Shown: positions 40,726 to 50,659, counted from the first letter of the stretch. The stretch: DNA of 64,000 nucleotides from JACPPO01 sp965262505 (GCA_965262505.1 CBDHFM010000030.1:3162001-3226000); one strand, 5' to 3'. The notes: generated by a model not told the origin, from the letters alone. Program-made: numbers and translations.

Positions 40726-41472
40726 TCAGCCGATCTTTCCCTGACCGGCGACGGCTGCAGCAGCCTTCCTCACCGTTTCCGGATCGCCCAGGTAAAACTT
40801 CTGCAACGGCTTGAGGTCGTCGTTCAGGAGGTACACGAGGGGAATGCCTGTTGGGATGTTCAGGTCGACGATCTCCTGATCGGAGACGCGGTCCAGGTGC
40901 TTCGCCAGGGCGCGCAGGCTGTTGCCATGTGCCGAGATAATCACGTTCCTTCCCGAGCGGATCTCAGGCGCGATCGTCTCGTGCCAGTACGGAAGAAACC
41001 GAGCGACCGTGTCCTTCAGTGATTCGCTTAGAGGCAGTTCGTCGCTCGTCAGGGCGCCGTAGTGGCGATCGCGCGAGGGGTGCCGCGGGTCATCTCCTGT
41101 GAGCGGCGGCGGCGGGATGTCGTAGCTGCGCCGCCAGATCTTGACCTGTGCCTCTCCATGCTGCACTGCGGTCTCCGCCTTGTTGAGGCCCTGCAAGGCT
41201 CCATAATGCCGCTCGTTCAACCGCCACGTCCGGTGCACAGGGATCCACATGAGATCCATCTCGTCGAGTGCAATCCACAGCGTTCGGATGGCTCGCTTCA
41301 GGACCGACGTGTAGGCGACGTCGAACTCGAATTTTTCCGCCGCCAGGCGCCGGCCGGCATCCCTCGCCTCGGTACGGCCTGTCTCGCTCAGGTCAACGTC
41401 AGTCCATCCAGTGAACCGGTTTTCGCGGTTCCAGACGCTCTGACCGTGGCGAAGGAGGACGAGGCGGAACAT
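40726..41472 (-). CDS. gpmA: 2,3-bisphosphoglycerate-dependent phosphoglycerate mutase
   Basis: 248 residues from the ATG at 41472. Catalytic histidine motif LVLLRHGQSVWNRENRFTGW (phospho-His about 10), YTSVLKRAIRTLW, LNERHYGALQGLNK and the second His in ISAHGNSLRALAKHL define GpmA. It interconverts 3- and 2-phosphoglycerate in glycolysis. It starts one base after the enolase stop, so two successive glycolytic steps are co-expressed. Confidence 0.95.
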   Translation of the reverse strand: MFRLVLLRHGQSVWNRENRFTGWTDVDLSETGRTEARDAGRRLAAEKFEFDVAYTSVLKRAIRTLWIALDEMDLMWIPVHRTWRLNERHYGALQGLNKAETAVQHGEAQVKIWRRSYDIPPPPLTGDDPRHPSRDRHYGALTSDELPLSESLKDTVARFLPYWHETIAPEIRSGRNVIISAHGNSLRALAKHLDRVSDQEIVDLNIPTGIPLVYLLNDDLKPLQKFYLGDPETVRKAAAAVAGQGKIG

Positions 41473-41473
41473 G

Positions 41474-42784
41474 TCAGTGCGAGACCGCCGCCAGCTGCCG
41501 GATCGCACCCCGGCCTGCGTAGGTGGCGCCTGAGCCCAGCTCCTCTTCGATGCGGAGCAACTGGTTGTACTTGGCGGTTCGGTCGCTACGGCTTGCCGAA
41601 CCGGTCTTGATCTGTCCTGCTGACGTGCCAACCGCCAGGTCGGCAATCGTGCTGTCCTCGGTTTCTCCCGAGCGGTGGGAAATGACCGTCGCGTATCCCG
41701 CCTCGCGCGCGATCGCAATGGCGTCCAGGGTCTCCGAGACAGTGCCGATTTGATTCAGCTTCACGAGCAGCGCGTTCGCGGCGCCTTCCGCGATCCCTTT
41801 CCGCAGGATTTCAGGATTGGTGACGAAGACATCATCGCCGACGAGCTGCACCCGATCCCCAAGCGAGCGCGTGAGCGCCTTCCATCCGTCCCAGTCGCCT
41901 TCCGCGAGGCCGTCTTCGATTGAGATGATCGGATACTGCCGGACCCACTCGGCGTACATCTCGACCATCCCGGCAGAGGTACGAGCAGGCTCTCCGGACT
42001 TCCGGAATACATACCGGCCGCTGTCCGAGAGTTCGCTGGCGGCGACGTCGAGGGCAAGGAAGACCTCGTGGCCCGCACGAAGGCCGGCTTTGCCGATCGC
42101 GTCCAGGACGATGTCGAGCGCTTCGCGGTTGGATCTGAGGTTCGGCGCAAACCCGCCTTCATCACCGACGCCGGTGGAGTGCCCCGCACGTTTCAGAATC
42201 GATCGGAGCGCGTGAAAAATTTCAGTGCCGGCGCGCAGCGCCTCGGCGAAAGTCGGCAAGCCCACGGGCATCACCATGAATTCCTGCAGGTCGACGCTGC
42301 TATCGGCGTGGGCCCCGCCGTTGAGGATGTTCATCATCGGCACGGGCAGCAAGTAGGGCCCGTCTCCAGCCGGCTTTCCGCCCAAGCTGGCCAAGTGGGC
42401 GTATAGCGGCTGCTCCGTCGCGGCTGCCTCGGCTCTTGCCGCCGCCATCGACACGCCGAGCAACGCGTTGGCCCCGAGGCGGCTCTTGGTTGGCGTACCG
42501 TCAAGTTCACGCATCCGGCGATCGATCGCGTTCTGACCGAGCGGATAACCGCGCAGCGCGTCCGCAATTTCGCCGTTGACGTGGGCGACCGCTGTCCGGA
42601 CACCCTTCCCAAGGTAGCGGCGTGTGTCGCCATCGCGGAGCTCCAGCGCCTCGCGTTCGCCCGTGGACGCACCGGACGGCACAGCCGCCCGGCCGAACGC
42701 GCCGCCGGCCCAGAGGTCGACTTCAACCGTGGGATTACCACGCGAATCTAGAATTTCACGACCGTGAATACGGGTGATGTTCAT
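41474..42784 (-). CDS. eno: Enolase
   Basis: 436 residues from the ATG at 42784 (MNITRIHGREILDSRGNPTVEV is the family start). Other landmarks are AAVPSGASTGEREALELRD, the metal ligand in LALDVAASEL, SIEDGLAEGDWDGW, QLVGDDVFVTN and the catalytic Lys in LLVKLNQIGT, then ISHRSGETEDSTIADLAV and GSASRSDRTAKYNQLLRIEE. It dehydrates 2-phosphoglycerate to phosphoenolpyruvate and may join the RNA degradosome in some bacteria. Confidence 0.97.
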   Translation of the reverse strand: MNITRIHGREILDSRGNPTVEVDLWAGGAFGRAAVPSGASTGEREALELRDGDTRRYLGKGVRTAVAHVNGEIADALRGYPLGQNAIDRRMRELDGTPTKSRLGANALLGVSMAAARAEAAATEQPLYAHLASLGGKPAGDGPYLLPVPMMNILNGGAHADSSVDLQEFMVMPVGLPTFAEALRAGTEIFHALRSILKRAGHSTGVGDEGGFAPNLRSNREALDIVLDAIGKAGLRAGHEVFLALDVAASELSDSGRYVFRKSGEPARTSAGMVEMYAEWVRQYPIISIEDGLAEGDWDGWKALTRSLGDRVQLVGDDVFVTNPEILRKGIAEGAANALLVKLNQIGTVSETLDAIAIAREAGYATVISHRSGETEDSTIADLAVGTSAGQIKTGSASRSDRTAKYNQLLRIEEELGSGATYAGRGAIRQLAAVSH

Positions 42785-42817
42785 AAGGCTGTGAATCTGA
42801 GGCTTGAAGGGTTCCGA

Positions 42818-42826
42818 TGATAGCAT
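42818..42826 (-). promoter_or_regulatory. Possible extended -10 promoter of eno-gpmA
   Basis: TGCTATCAT on the - strand, an extended -10 element about 35 bases upstream of the enolase ATG. No good -35 is visible. Confidence 0.3.
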
Positions 42827-42903
42827 GCGCCCGGACGGGGCTCGTGCCACGGAAGCCGGAGATTCCTTAGTGTCTACAGCTGTTCTACCCTTGTCTTCGC
42901 GGT

Positions 42904-42932
42904 TTGACTTGACCTTAGTTCGTGCCTATGAT
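42904..42932 (+). promoter_or_regulatory. Sigma70 promoter of the secreted-protein gene at 42990
   Basis: TTGACT at 42904-42909, 17-base spacer, TATGAT at 42927-42932, 58 bases upstream of the ATG. Confidence 0.6.
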
Positions 42933-42989
42933 CAGGCGATTCGGATATTTCTTTGGCTCTGTCCGCGGAGCCTCCTCGTTCGGAGAAGC

Positions 42990-44030
42990 ATGATGCATTT
43001 TCGTCGCGTTCTTGCGCTGGCCGTCACGGTGGCCGCGCTTACCAGTGGGCCGGCCCTCGTTGCGCAGGAGAATGACGAGCAGCAGGACCGCCGAGAGCAG
43101 GAACAGCGGAGCCAGCAGGAGCAGCGCGACATACAGGCGCTCGTCCAGATGGTAGACGCCGCGGCCGCGGGGACTCAGCCGGCGCCCGCCGACATCGGGC
43201 TTCAGTGGGAAGGCAATCACTTCATGAGAGGCGCGGACGGGTTGACGTATGTCCCGTTTTCCCTCGCGGTTGATGCCGCGCAGCTCGCCGCGCCGGGCGC
43301 CGCGCTCTACGTGCGCGCTGTTAGCAAGAATGCGGCCCCGGAGCCTGATCCGGCGGCGGAACCGCCACCCACCGCCGAATATGGGTGGGATGACGTGAAC
43401 TTTATCGACGTGCAGCCGGACGGCAAGCTCGCGCGGGCGATGGTGCTTGAGCCGGGCGAATACGAGGTGTTCGTCGCCATCAAGGAAGCGAGCCCGCTGG
43501 AGGAACAGGACAACCAGCCGCCCGCCAAGGCCGCCCTGCTGCGCCGCGACATCACGGTGCCAGGCTTCAACGGCGCCGCTCTCAACGTGAGCTCCGTGTT
43601 GATCGGCGCCATCGAGCCCCTGCCCGAGCCCCTGCCCGCCGAGCAGCAGAAGGAAAACCCGTACGTCTTCGGCCAGTTGAGTGTCGCGGTGTCGACCGAT
43701 TTCAGGTTGAAGAAGAGCGGCGAGCTGAACATGGTGTTCTGGGTTTACGGAGCCCAATTGACCGACGGCAAGCCGGATGTACAGATTGAGTACAATTTCC
43801 ATCAGCGGACGGCTGAGGGCGAGACGTACTTCAACAAGGCCGCGCCACAACTGCTGAACGCGTCCACGCTGCCGCCGCAATTCGACAGCGCTATACACCA
43901 GCTAACGGGCATGCTCCTCGTGCCGCTCGCGAGTTTTCCGGTCGGTGACTATCGGCTTGAAATCACGGTGACGGACGAAGTCTCCGGCGAGACGCTGACT
44001 CACAACGAGAACATCACCGTCGAGGCCTGA
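42990..44030 (+). CDS. Secreted protein of unknown function
   Basis: 346 residues from ATG 42990 (GGAGAA upstream; ATG 42993 also possible). A signal peptide ends near GPALVAQE. A Glu/Gln/Arg-rich coiled-coil-like stretch (about 25-48) follows, then two beta-rich halves (about 65-195 and 205-346) with YEVFVAIKEASP and FPVGDYRLEITVTDEVSGE, suggestive of immunoglobulin-like folds. No family recognised. It precedes the outer-membrane barrel gene by 24 bp and is probably co-transcribed with it. Confidence 0.65.
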   Translation: MMHFRRVLALAVTVAALTSGPALVAQENDEQQDRREQEQRSQQEQRDIQALVQMVDAAAAGTQPAPADIGLQWEGNHFMRGADGLTYVPFSLAVDAAQLAAPGAALYVRAVSKNAAPEPDPAAEPPPTAEYGWDDVNFIDVQPDGKLARAMVLEPGEYEVFVAIKEASPLEEQDNQPPAKAALLRRDITVPGFNGAALNVSSVLIGAIEPLPEPLPAEQQKENPYVFGQLSVAVSTDFRLKKSGELNMVFWVYGAQLTDGKPDVQIEYNFHQRTAEGETYFNKAAPQLLNASTLPPQFDSAIHQLTGMLLVPLASFPVGDYRLEITVTDEVSGETLTHNENITVEA

Positions 44031-44054
44031 ACCCGAGAGGAGCAGCCCAGCGCC

Positions 44055-45935
44055 ATGATCCGCCACCTCACCTCGCTTTCTCTGGCCGCGGTGTTCTGTG
44101 TGGCGGCAACCGCGGAGCCGGCCTCCGCGCAGCGCCGGCCGCAGTCGGAGACCACGGCGCGGGTGGTGGCACCTCCCCAGGCGCAGCTGCATGGGACGGT
44201 GCAGGACGATCGTGGCGAACCGCTTGCCGGTGCGGTGGTGTCCGCGCTGGGTTCCAGCCCGGCCTTTGCGGTATCTGACAGCGAAGGCCGGTTCGCGTTC
44301 CGCGACATTGCGTACGGACCGTATCTCGTGCGCGCGCACCTTCAGGGCCACCTCCCCGCGCGCGCGGTTCTAATACAGATCGACCGCCCGTCCGACACGA
44401 TGTCGACCGTCGTTCTGACGCGGCGCGCCGCCAGCGATCAGCCAGCCACCGTGCTGGCCGCCGGTGTGGGCCCGGCAGATGCTATCCCCGTATCGGACGG
44501 CGAGCCGGAGGGCCACGATCACGGGGAAGTCGCCTGGCGGCTGCGTCACTTGAAGCGGAGCGTCCTCAAGGACGTCGACGCCGGATTGGTCGCTGCCGCG
44601 GGTGCGGGCTCGTTTCTGGATGATTCGCTCGGCGGCCTGGGCCGCGTCGTCGGCTCGCCCGCCCGGCTTGCTGCGTCGTTGTTCGCCGACGTGCCGTTGA
44701 ACGGCCAGGTCGACCTCCTTACCAGCACGTCGTTCGATCGGCCACAGGATCTGCTGTCGATGGAGACCTGGGTGCCGCGGAGTGTCGCGTTCCTGTCGCT
44801 TGAGGCGCCCACAAGCGGCGGTCATTGGGCCATGCGCGGGGCAGTCACGCAGGGCGATCTCTCGTCCTGGGTCCTCGCCGGCTCGTATCGACGGGCTCCG
44901 GCGACCCACCGTTACGATGCCGGGCTGTCGTACGGCATGCAGCGATATCTCGGTGGCAACGCCGATGCGCTTGCGGCGGTCTCGGAAGGGGGCCGCAACG
45001 TGGGTGCCATCTATGCCTACGACGACTGGACGATTAGTCCGAGGCTGACAGTCAGCTACGGCGCGAAGTACGCCCGGTACGACTACCTCGCGCGGCCGGC
45101 GCTGCTCAGTCCCCGGGCGAGCATGACCGTGACGCCGAGCGAGAATGACAGCTTCAAGGTCCGCGCGGCCGTCTCGCGCCGGTCAGCTGCTCCGGGCGCT
45201 GCCGAGTTCAATCCTCCGTCGAGTGGCCCGTGGCTGCCGCCCGAGCGGACGTTCTCACCCATCTCCTCGAGCCGGGGCTTCGCGACCGAGCGAGTCGATC
45301 ACGTCGAGATTGCCGCTGAACGCAAATGGGTGGGCCAGATCGTGACGGGGTTCCGCGCGTTTCGGCAAACAGTCGACGATCAGAGCGTCACACTCTTCGG
45401 GGTCGTGTTGCCCGGCACGACGGCCACCAGCCTCGGTCACTATTTCGTGGCATCGGCTGGCGACGTGGACGCCACCGGCTGGGGCGTGAGCGTGAGCCGC
45501 GCGACACCGGCGGGAACCCGCGCCTCGATCGAGTACACCAACGTTCGGTCGACCTGGGTCCGGCGTTCTCCGGACGCGGAGGCCCTTGCGCTCGTGGCGG
45601 CGGCGGCACTCCGCAGCGACAAGGAACGGGTCCACGACGTTACAGCGTCGGTTGAGAGCGTGCTGCCGGTAACCGAGACCCGGGTATTCCTCATCTACAA
45701 GATCAATTCGCGGTTTACCGACGGAGGCGGTGCCGCAGCCCGGGCGGGGACGCGGTTCGACCTTCAGCTCAACCAGTCGCTGCCGTTCCTGAACTTCTCC
45801 GGTGCCCACTGGGAAATGCTCGTTGCCGTGCGGAGTCTGTTCAGCGACGAACTGCTAGACGCGTCGGTCTACGACGAGTTGCTCGTGGTGCGTTCTCCAA
45901 AGCGCATGGTTGGAGGCGTCACCGTCCGTTTCTAG
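44055..45935 (+). CDS. Outer-membrane TonB-receptor-like barrel with carboxypeptidase-regulatory domain
   Basis: 626 residues. Signal peptide (cleavage near ASAQRRP); a carboxypeptidase-regulatory-like domain (about 43-110, LHGTVQDDRGEPLAGAVVSAL and GRFAFRDIAYGPYLVRAHL); then no plug domain but a beta-barrel of alternating strands up to the C-terminal Phe (VGGVTVRF), the usual outer-membrane insertion signal. Such plug-less receptors are frequent in Acidobacteria; ligand unknown. The 280 bp after it are AT-richer than average and seem to be regulatory. Confidence 0.75.
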   Translation: MIRHLTSLSLAAVFCVAATAEPASAQRRPQSETTARVVAPPQAQLHGTVQDDRGEPLAGAVVSALGSSPAFAVSDSEGRFAFRDIAYGPYLVRAHLQGHLPARAVLIQIDRPSDTMSTVVLTRRAASDQPATVLAAGVGPADAIPVSDGEPEGHDHGEVAWRLRHLKRSVLKDVDAGLVAAAGAGSFLDDSLGGLGRVVGSPARLAASLFADVPLNGQVDLLTSTSFDRPQDLLSMETWVPRSVAFLSLEAPTSGGHWAMRGAVTQGDLSSWVLAGSYRRAPATHRYDAGLSYGMQRYLGGNADALAAVSEGGRNVGAIYAYDDWTISPRLTVSYGAKYARYDYLARPALLSPRASMTVTPSENDSFKVRAAVSRRSAAPGAAEFNPPSSGPWLPPERTFSPISSSRGFATERVDHVEIAAERKWVGQIVTGFRAFRQTVDDQSVTLFGVVLPGTTATSLGHYFVASAGDVDATGWGVSVSRATPAGTRASIEYTNVRSTWVRRSPDAEALALVAAAALRSDKERVHDVTASVESVLPVTETRVFLIYKINSRFTDGGGAAARAGTRFDLQLNQSLPFLNFSGAHWEMLVAVRSLFSDELLDASVYDELLVVRSPKRMVGGVTVRF

Positions 45936-46151
45936 AGTCAACAGTCAAGAAGCGCCAGTCAAATCAAGTTCAGGAAACACGATTTGACCCGCTGCCTCTT
46001 GCCGGTTGACCCTTTTTTTGTCGCATTCTTGGTGTCCATTTCGTTGAATAACGAATTCTTACGCTTGGATCCAGCGTCGGTTTGCAGTCGGGTTATCGGC
46101 AATAAAATGTGTATTACCAGTATTTTACGACGATTATGACCTGCAGTGACC

Positions 46152-46167
46152 TGGTATATCGTTTGCT
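46152..46167 (+). promoter_or_regulatory. Candidate sigma54 promoter before the histidine kinase gene
   Basis: TGGTATATCGTTTGCT has GG and GC separated by ten bases, with the TTGCT half perfect and the TGGCAC half partly matched. It lies about 50 bases before the kinase ATG in the 280-bp gap 45936-46215. The partner regulator at 49141 is a sigma54 activator, so autoregulation is possible. Confidence 0.35.
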
Positions 46168-46215
46168 CCTCTGCAGGACTTCGCCGCAGCGTTTGGACGC
46201 CTGCGCCGCTGCCCC

Positions 46216-49137
46216 ATGAGAGCGAGAAAAACGTCGTCGCCGGTCGGTACGCCCACGTTCTGGGCCAAATGGGGAGGACCGGGTCTACCGATCCTGGTCG
46301 TCGCGGTGCTGCTGTGCCTCGGCGTGGCCAATATCCTGGCGCGAGCGGGCTTCCACGAGTTGGAAGACGGCGTGCTGTGGGTACAGGGGCCGGAGGGCGT
46401 GGTGGTTGCCGATATCGCGGAAGGCACTTCCGCGGCCGGGGTGGGGCTCGCGCGAGGCGATGTGCTGCTCGCGATTGATGATCGGCCGATCCAGGCCGTG
46501 TCCGAGGTGGTCGAGGCTCTGCACGCGGCGGAGGCCGGGGCGACCGCGCGATACACCGTCCTCCGGCTGGGCGCACGCGAGGTCGTCGATCTGCGAATAG
46601 CCCCCATTCCGAACGGCGCGCGGCCGTTTTACTTCCTGCTCGCGTCGATCGGAGTTTTCACGCTGCTCGTGGGAGGCGCCGTCCGGCTGCGTCGCCCGCG
46701 CGACCCGGCCACGCTCCATTTCTTCTGGCTATCGGTCGCGTTCTTCGGCCTTTTCACGTTCTCGTTCAGTGGCCGCCTGGATCGTCTCGACTGGGTCTTC
46801 TACTGGGGCGACGCGCTGTCCATCCTGCTGCTTCCCGCGCTGTTCCTGCATTTTACGCTCGTGTTCCCGGAGCGCAGCCAGCGGTGGGCTGCCAGTGGCG
46901 CCGGTCGAGTAATCGTTCCGCTGATCTATGCGCCGGCGCTGGCGCTCGGCGCCGCGCGCGTCATCGCTCTGGCGCGCAGCGGGGCGAACGCGCCGCTCTT
47001 TGTTGGCGTGGTCGCGACGCTCGACCGCCTTGAGTACGTGTATCTGGTGGGCTGTTTCGCGGCAGGACTCTTCACGCTTACGCGGGCGCTCGCCGAAGTG
47101 CGCTCGATCACGGCGCGGCGGCAACTTCGCTGGATCGCGTGGGGAACGGCGCTGGGGGCAGCCCCCTTTGTCTGCGTCTACGCTCTTCCGTGGGCGATGG
47201 GCGTCGAGCCGTCGCTGCCGATGCAGCTCTCAGCCGTTCCGTTGAGCCTCGTTCCCCTCGCCTACGCGTCGGCCATCGTGCGATACCGGTTGCTGGACGT
47301 CGAGATAATCGTCAAGCGCACACTCGTCTACTCGGCGGCCCTGGCGGCTGTCGTGGCCATCTACGCCGTGCTGCTGCAGGGCTTCGGGAGCGTCTTTCCC
47401 GCCGGCGATGTTGGCAACATCTGGGTACTCGCCGCGGTGGTCACGGTGATCGCGTTGCTGCTGGTGCCGCCGGTGAAGCAGGCAATCCAGAACACCCTCG
47501 ATCGAGCCTTCTATCGTGATCGGTACGACTATCGCCGCGCCCTGGTAGCGTTTGCTCGCGATTTGAACAGCGACCTCGACCTGAACCGGCTGGCGGAGCG
47601 GCTCGTTTCACGGGTGACGGAAACCCTGCTCGTGGATCGAATGGCGCTGATGCTGGTGGACGAATCGGCGCCGCATTTCGGATCGGTGCGCGCCTCCGGT
47701 TTTGGTGATCGTCATCCTCCTCCGCTACCAAAGCAGTCCGGCATCGGTACGCGGCTGGGCGCGGGGCACATCGTGGCCCTCGACGACCCGATTGCCGCCA
47801 GTCGGTTCGAGGCCGAGGACGTGGAGTTCTGGCGCGATGCGGGCCTGTACTACTTCATCCCGTGCGTCTCGAACGAAGCCACGATTGCGTTGCTGGCCCT
47901 TGGACGAAAGAACACCGGAGAGCCGCTGAACAGCGAGGATACCTCGCTGCTGGCCGCCGTCGCCGGCCAGATCGCCACGGCACTCGAGAACGCGCGCCTG
48001 TATCGACAGCTCCACGTCAAGGCGATCGAACTCGATCGGTTGCGTGCCTTCAACGAGAACATTCTCGAGTCGCTGGACGACGGCCTCATGGTGACGGATC
48101 TGGACGACCGCATCGTTCGGTGGAACAAGGCGCTGGAGCAACTCTACGGCGTGCCACGGGCTGACGCGGTGGGGCGGCGGCTTCGCGACGTCTTCGAGGC
48201 TCCTGTTGCCGAGGCAATCGGCGCTGCGCGCCGCGACACGCCGAACGGCGCCACGCTCTCCCGCATCCCGATCGCCACTCGCGGCGAGGCGGCCGGGAGC
48301 ACGGTGATCGTGAACGCGGCGGTGGTTCCGTTGCGAGCCTCCGACGAGCAGGCGACCACGACGGTCGGGACGATCGTCATTCTCCAGGACGTGACCAGGC
48401 GGGTCGAGCTCGAGGAGCAATTGCAGATCTCCGAAAAGATGGCATCTATCGGCCTGCTGGCCGCTGGTGTTGCTCACGAGGTCAACACGCCCCTGACGGG
48501 GATCTCCAGCTTCACCCAGATGCTCCTCGATGGCGCGGATCCAGAGGATCCGCGAACGCGGCTGCTGGAAAAGATCGAACGCCAGACGTTCAGGGCCGCG
48601 AAGGTCGTCAACGGCTTGCTGAACCTATCCAGGGCTCCCTCTGCGACAGGCGGCGACTTGGCATCCGTCGATCTCAACACTGTCATCAACGACGTCTTGT
48701 CACTGCTCGAGCACCAGTTCGAACTCCAGCGCATCAAGGTGCGACGGGAGCTCTCGGCGCATCCGGTGGTCGTCATCGGGCAGGAGCACAAGCTGCAACA
48801 GGTGTTTCTCAACCTGTTTTTGAACGCCAAGGACGCCATGCCAAAGGGGGGCTGGTTGTCTGTGGCGACATCCGTCAAGAACGACAAGGCGGCGGTGGAG
48901 CTTGCCGATACCGGGTCCGGCATTCCGAGCGAATACCTGACGAGGATTTACGATCCGTTCTTCACGACCAAGTCAATCGGCTACGGCACCGGTCTCGGCC
49001 TCTCGATCACGTACGGGATCGTACGGGAGCACCAGGGGTCGATCGACTGCGAGAGCACGGAGGGCCAGGGAACACGGTTCGTCCTGGAATTCCCGCCGGT
49101 ATCCGCCCAGCCGTCTGCGCGCGCGGCACATTCATGA
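46216..49137 (+). CDS. Membrane sensor histidine kinase (PDZ, 7-8 helices, GAF, PAS, HisKA, HATPase)
   Basis: 973 residues. An N-terminal helix (about 25-42), then a PDZ-like domain (about 55-130, GVGLARGDVLLAIDDRPIQ), about seven membrane helices (140-400), a GAF domain (about 440-600), a PAS domain (about 610-735, ESLDDGLMVTDLDDRIVRWN), the phospho-accepting His in GVAHEVNTPLTGISSFTQML (about 755), and an ATPase domain with NLFLNAKDAMPKGG (N box), DTGSGIPSEYL (G1) and GTGLGLSITYGIV (G2). This layout resembles PilS/NtrB-type kinases with a fused peptidase-like sensor. Partner: the response regulator 3 bp downstream. Confidence 0.9.
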   Translation: MRARKTSSPVGTPTFWAKWGGPGLPILVVAVLLCLGVANILARAGFHELEDGVLWVQGPEGVVVADIAEGTSAAGVGLARGDVLLAIDDRPIQAVSEVVEALHAAEAGATARYTVLRLGAREVVDLRIAPIPNGARPFYFLLASIGVFTLLVGGAVRLRRPRDPATLHFFWLSVAFFGLFTFSFSGRLDRLDWVFYWGDALSILLLPALFLHFTLVFPERSQRWAASGAGRVIVPLIYAPALALGAARVIALARSGANAPLFVGVVATLDRLEYVYLVGCFAAGLFTLTRALAEVRSITARRQLRWIAWGTALGAAPFVCVYALPWAMGVEPSLPMQLSAVPLSLVPLAYASAIVRYRLLDVEIIVKRTLVYSAALAAVVAIYAVLLQGFGSVFPAGDVGNIWVLAAVVTVIALLLVPPVKQAIQNTLDRAFYRDRYDYRRALVAFARDLNSDLDLNRLAERLVSRVTETLLVDRMALMLVDESAPHFGSVRASGFGDRHPPPLPKQSGIGTRLGAGHIVALDDPIAASRFEAEDVEFWRDAGLYYFIPCVSNEATIALLALGRKNTGEPLNSEDTSLLAAVAGQIATALENARLYRQLHVKAIELDRLRAFNENILESLDDGLMVTDLDDRIVRWNKALEQLYGVPRADAVGRRLRDVFEAPVAEAIGAARRDTPNGATLSRIPIATRGEAAGSTVIVNAAVVPLRASDEQATTTVGTIVILQDVTRRVELEEQLQISEKMASIGLLAAGVAHEVNTPLTGISSFTQMLLDGADPEDPRTRLLEKIERQTFRAAKVVNGLLNLSRAPSATGGDLASVDLNTVINDVLSLLEHQFELQRIKVRRELSAHPVVVIGQEHKLQQVFLNLFLNAKDAMPKGGWLSVATSVKNDKAAVELADTGSGIPSEYLTRIYDPFFTTKSIGYGTGLGLSITYGIVREHQGSIDCESTEGQGTRFVLEFPPVSAQPSARAAHS

Positions 49138-49140
49138 TGG

Positions 49141-50631
49141 GTGATCGCCATGCGGCGTAGCGCTTCTATCCTGGTTATCGACGACGAGGACGTCATGCGG
49201 GAGATTCTCGAGGCGCTACTCACGCGCGAGGGCTATCGCGTGCGCCTCGCGGCGTCCGGCGCCGAGGGGATCGAGCTTGCCAAATCGGTTCCGTTCGACG
49301 CGGCCATTGTCGACGTCATGATGCCCGGCATGGGCGGGATCGGCACGCTCGATGAGCTGAAGAAGATTGACGACGACCTGCCGGTACTGATGATCACGGC
49401 ATTCGCGTCGGTTGAGACGGCGATATCGGCCATGAAGCGCGGCGCGTTCGACTACATCAACAAACCGTTCAAGAACGACGAGGTGCTTGTCGTCGTCCGG
49501 AATGCGGTCGAGCGACGGCTACTGAAGGCCGAAAACACCGCGCTGCGTCAGACGCTGCAGGCACAGCATCAGAATTTTCCTGGCATCATCGGCCGTAGCG
49601 GCAGGATGAAGCAGGTATTCGACATGATCATCCAGGCGGCGCCGAGCCGCTCGACCATCCTGATCACGGGGGAGAGCGGTACGGGAAAGGAGCTGGTGGC
49701 GCGGGCGATCCACTCGAACTCGTCTCGGTCCGACCGGGCCTTCGTGACGGTGAATTCAGGGAGCCTGCCGTCCGATCTGCTCGAATCGACGCTGTTCGGC
49801 CACGTGAAGGGGGCGTTCACCGGCGCCGTGTATCCGAAGAAGGGGTTGTGCGACCTCGCCGACAAGGGGAGCATCTTCTTCGACGAGATCGGCAACATCC
49901 CGTTGGACACGCAGGCCAAGCTGCTGCGCGTGATGCAGGAGCGAGAGTTCATGAGGCTCGGCGGCATGGAGACCATCAAGGTCGACGTCCGGATCGTCGC
50001 GGCCACCAACTGCGATCTCCTGCAGATGGTCGGAGACGGGCGGTTCCGCGAGGACCTGTATTACCGCCTACACGTCATCAGCGTCTACCTACCGCCGCTA
50101 CGGGAGCGGAAGGAGGACATCCCGGTCCTTGCCCACCACTTTCTGGCCAAGTACAGCGACGAGAACGGCAAGACCGGACTCGAGCTGACGGCCGATGCGC
50201 TCGATCTACTGATGGACTACGACTGGCCGGGTAATGTCCGGGAGCTGGAGAACGTCGTCGAGCGTGCCGTCGTTCTGACGTCAGGGCCGAAAATCGACGC
50301 CGATCTGATACCCGAGAATGTGCGGGCATCGCCAATGTTTCATATTCCCAGGTTCGTCGTACCGCCCGAGGGGATCTCGTTCAAGGATGTCATCACCAAC
50401 GTGGAGAAGCGGCTCATTGAGTCGACGCTCGAAGCGGCGGGGGGTGTTCAGAAGCGCGCGGCGGATTTGCTGCACATCAAACCGACTACCTTGAACGAGA
50501 TGATCAAGCGGTACGGTATCGGGCCGCGGCGGAAGAAAGACGGCGGCGCTGGCGGGGCCGAGCGAGTACAGGAGACGCCGCCATCACGGCGGCGGCCGGC
50601 GTTTCCGGCGAGGCACCTGACGCGCGAGTAA
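49141..50631 (+). CDS. NtrC-family sigma54-dependent response regulator
   Basis: 496 residues, GTG start (ATG 49150 alternative). Receiver domain (about 7-120) with the acidic pocket DDED, phospho-Asp in IVDVMMPGMGG and the Lys of INKPF. AAA+ domain (about 145-385) with Walker A GESGTGKE, the sigma54-contact loop GAFTGAVYPKKG, Walker B IFFDEIGNI and the arginine-finger region FREDLYYRLHVISVYLPPLRER. C-terminal Fis-type helix-turn-helix (about 425-465, GVQKRAADLLHIKPTTLNEM). A short perfect dyad GTAACTG/CAGTTAC overlaps the stop. Confidence 0.95.
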   Translation: MIAMRRSASILVIDDEDVMREILEALLTREGYRVRLAASGAEGIELAKSVPFDAAIVDVMMPGMGGIGTLDELKKIDDDLPVLMITAFASVETAISAMKRGAFDYINKPFKNDEVLVVVRNAVERRLLKAENTALRQTLQAQHQNFPGIIGRSGRMKQVFDMIIQAAPSRSTILITGESGTGKELVARAIHSNSSRSDRAFVTVNSGSLPSDLLESTLFGHVKGAFTGAVYPKKGLCDLADKGSIFFDEIGNIPLDTQAKLLRVMQEREFMRLGGMETIKVDVRIVAATNCDLLQMVGDGRFREDLYYRLHVISVYLPPLRERKEDIPVLAHHFLAKYSDENGKTGLELTADALDLLMDYDWPGNVRELENVVERAVVLTSGPKIDADLIPENVRASPMFHIPRFVVPPEGISFKDVITNVEKRLIESTLEAAGGVQKRAADLLHIKPTTLNEMIKRYGIGPRRKKDGGAGGAERVQETPPSRRRPAFPARHLTRE

Positions 50632-50659
50632 CTGTTTCAGTTACCGCACGAGCTACACC

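Noticed and set aside
45936..46215. Possible RNA gene in the AT-rich gap before the kinase
   Set aside because: No cloverleaf, conserved stem or terminator; only short direct repeats of TTGACCC and a possible sigma54 site.
48474..48923. Open frame antisense to the kinase domain
   Set aside because: Lies over conserved HisKA/HATPase motifs and lacks any of its own.
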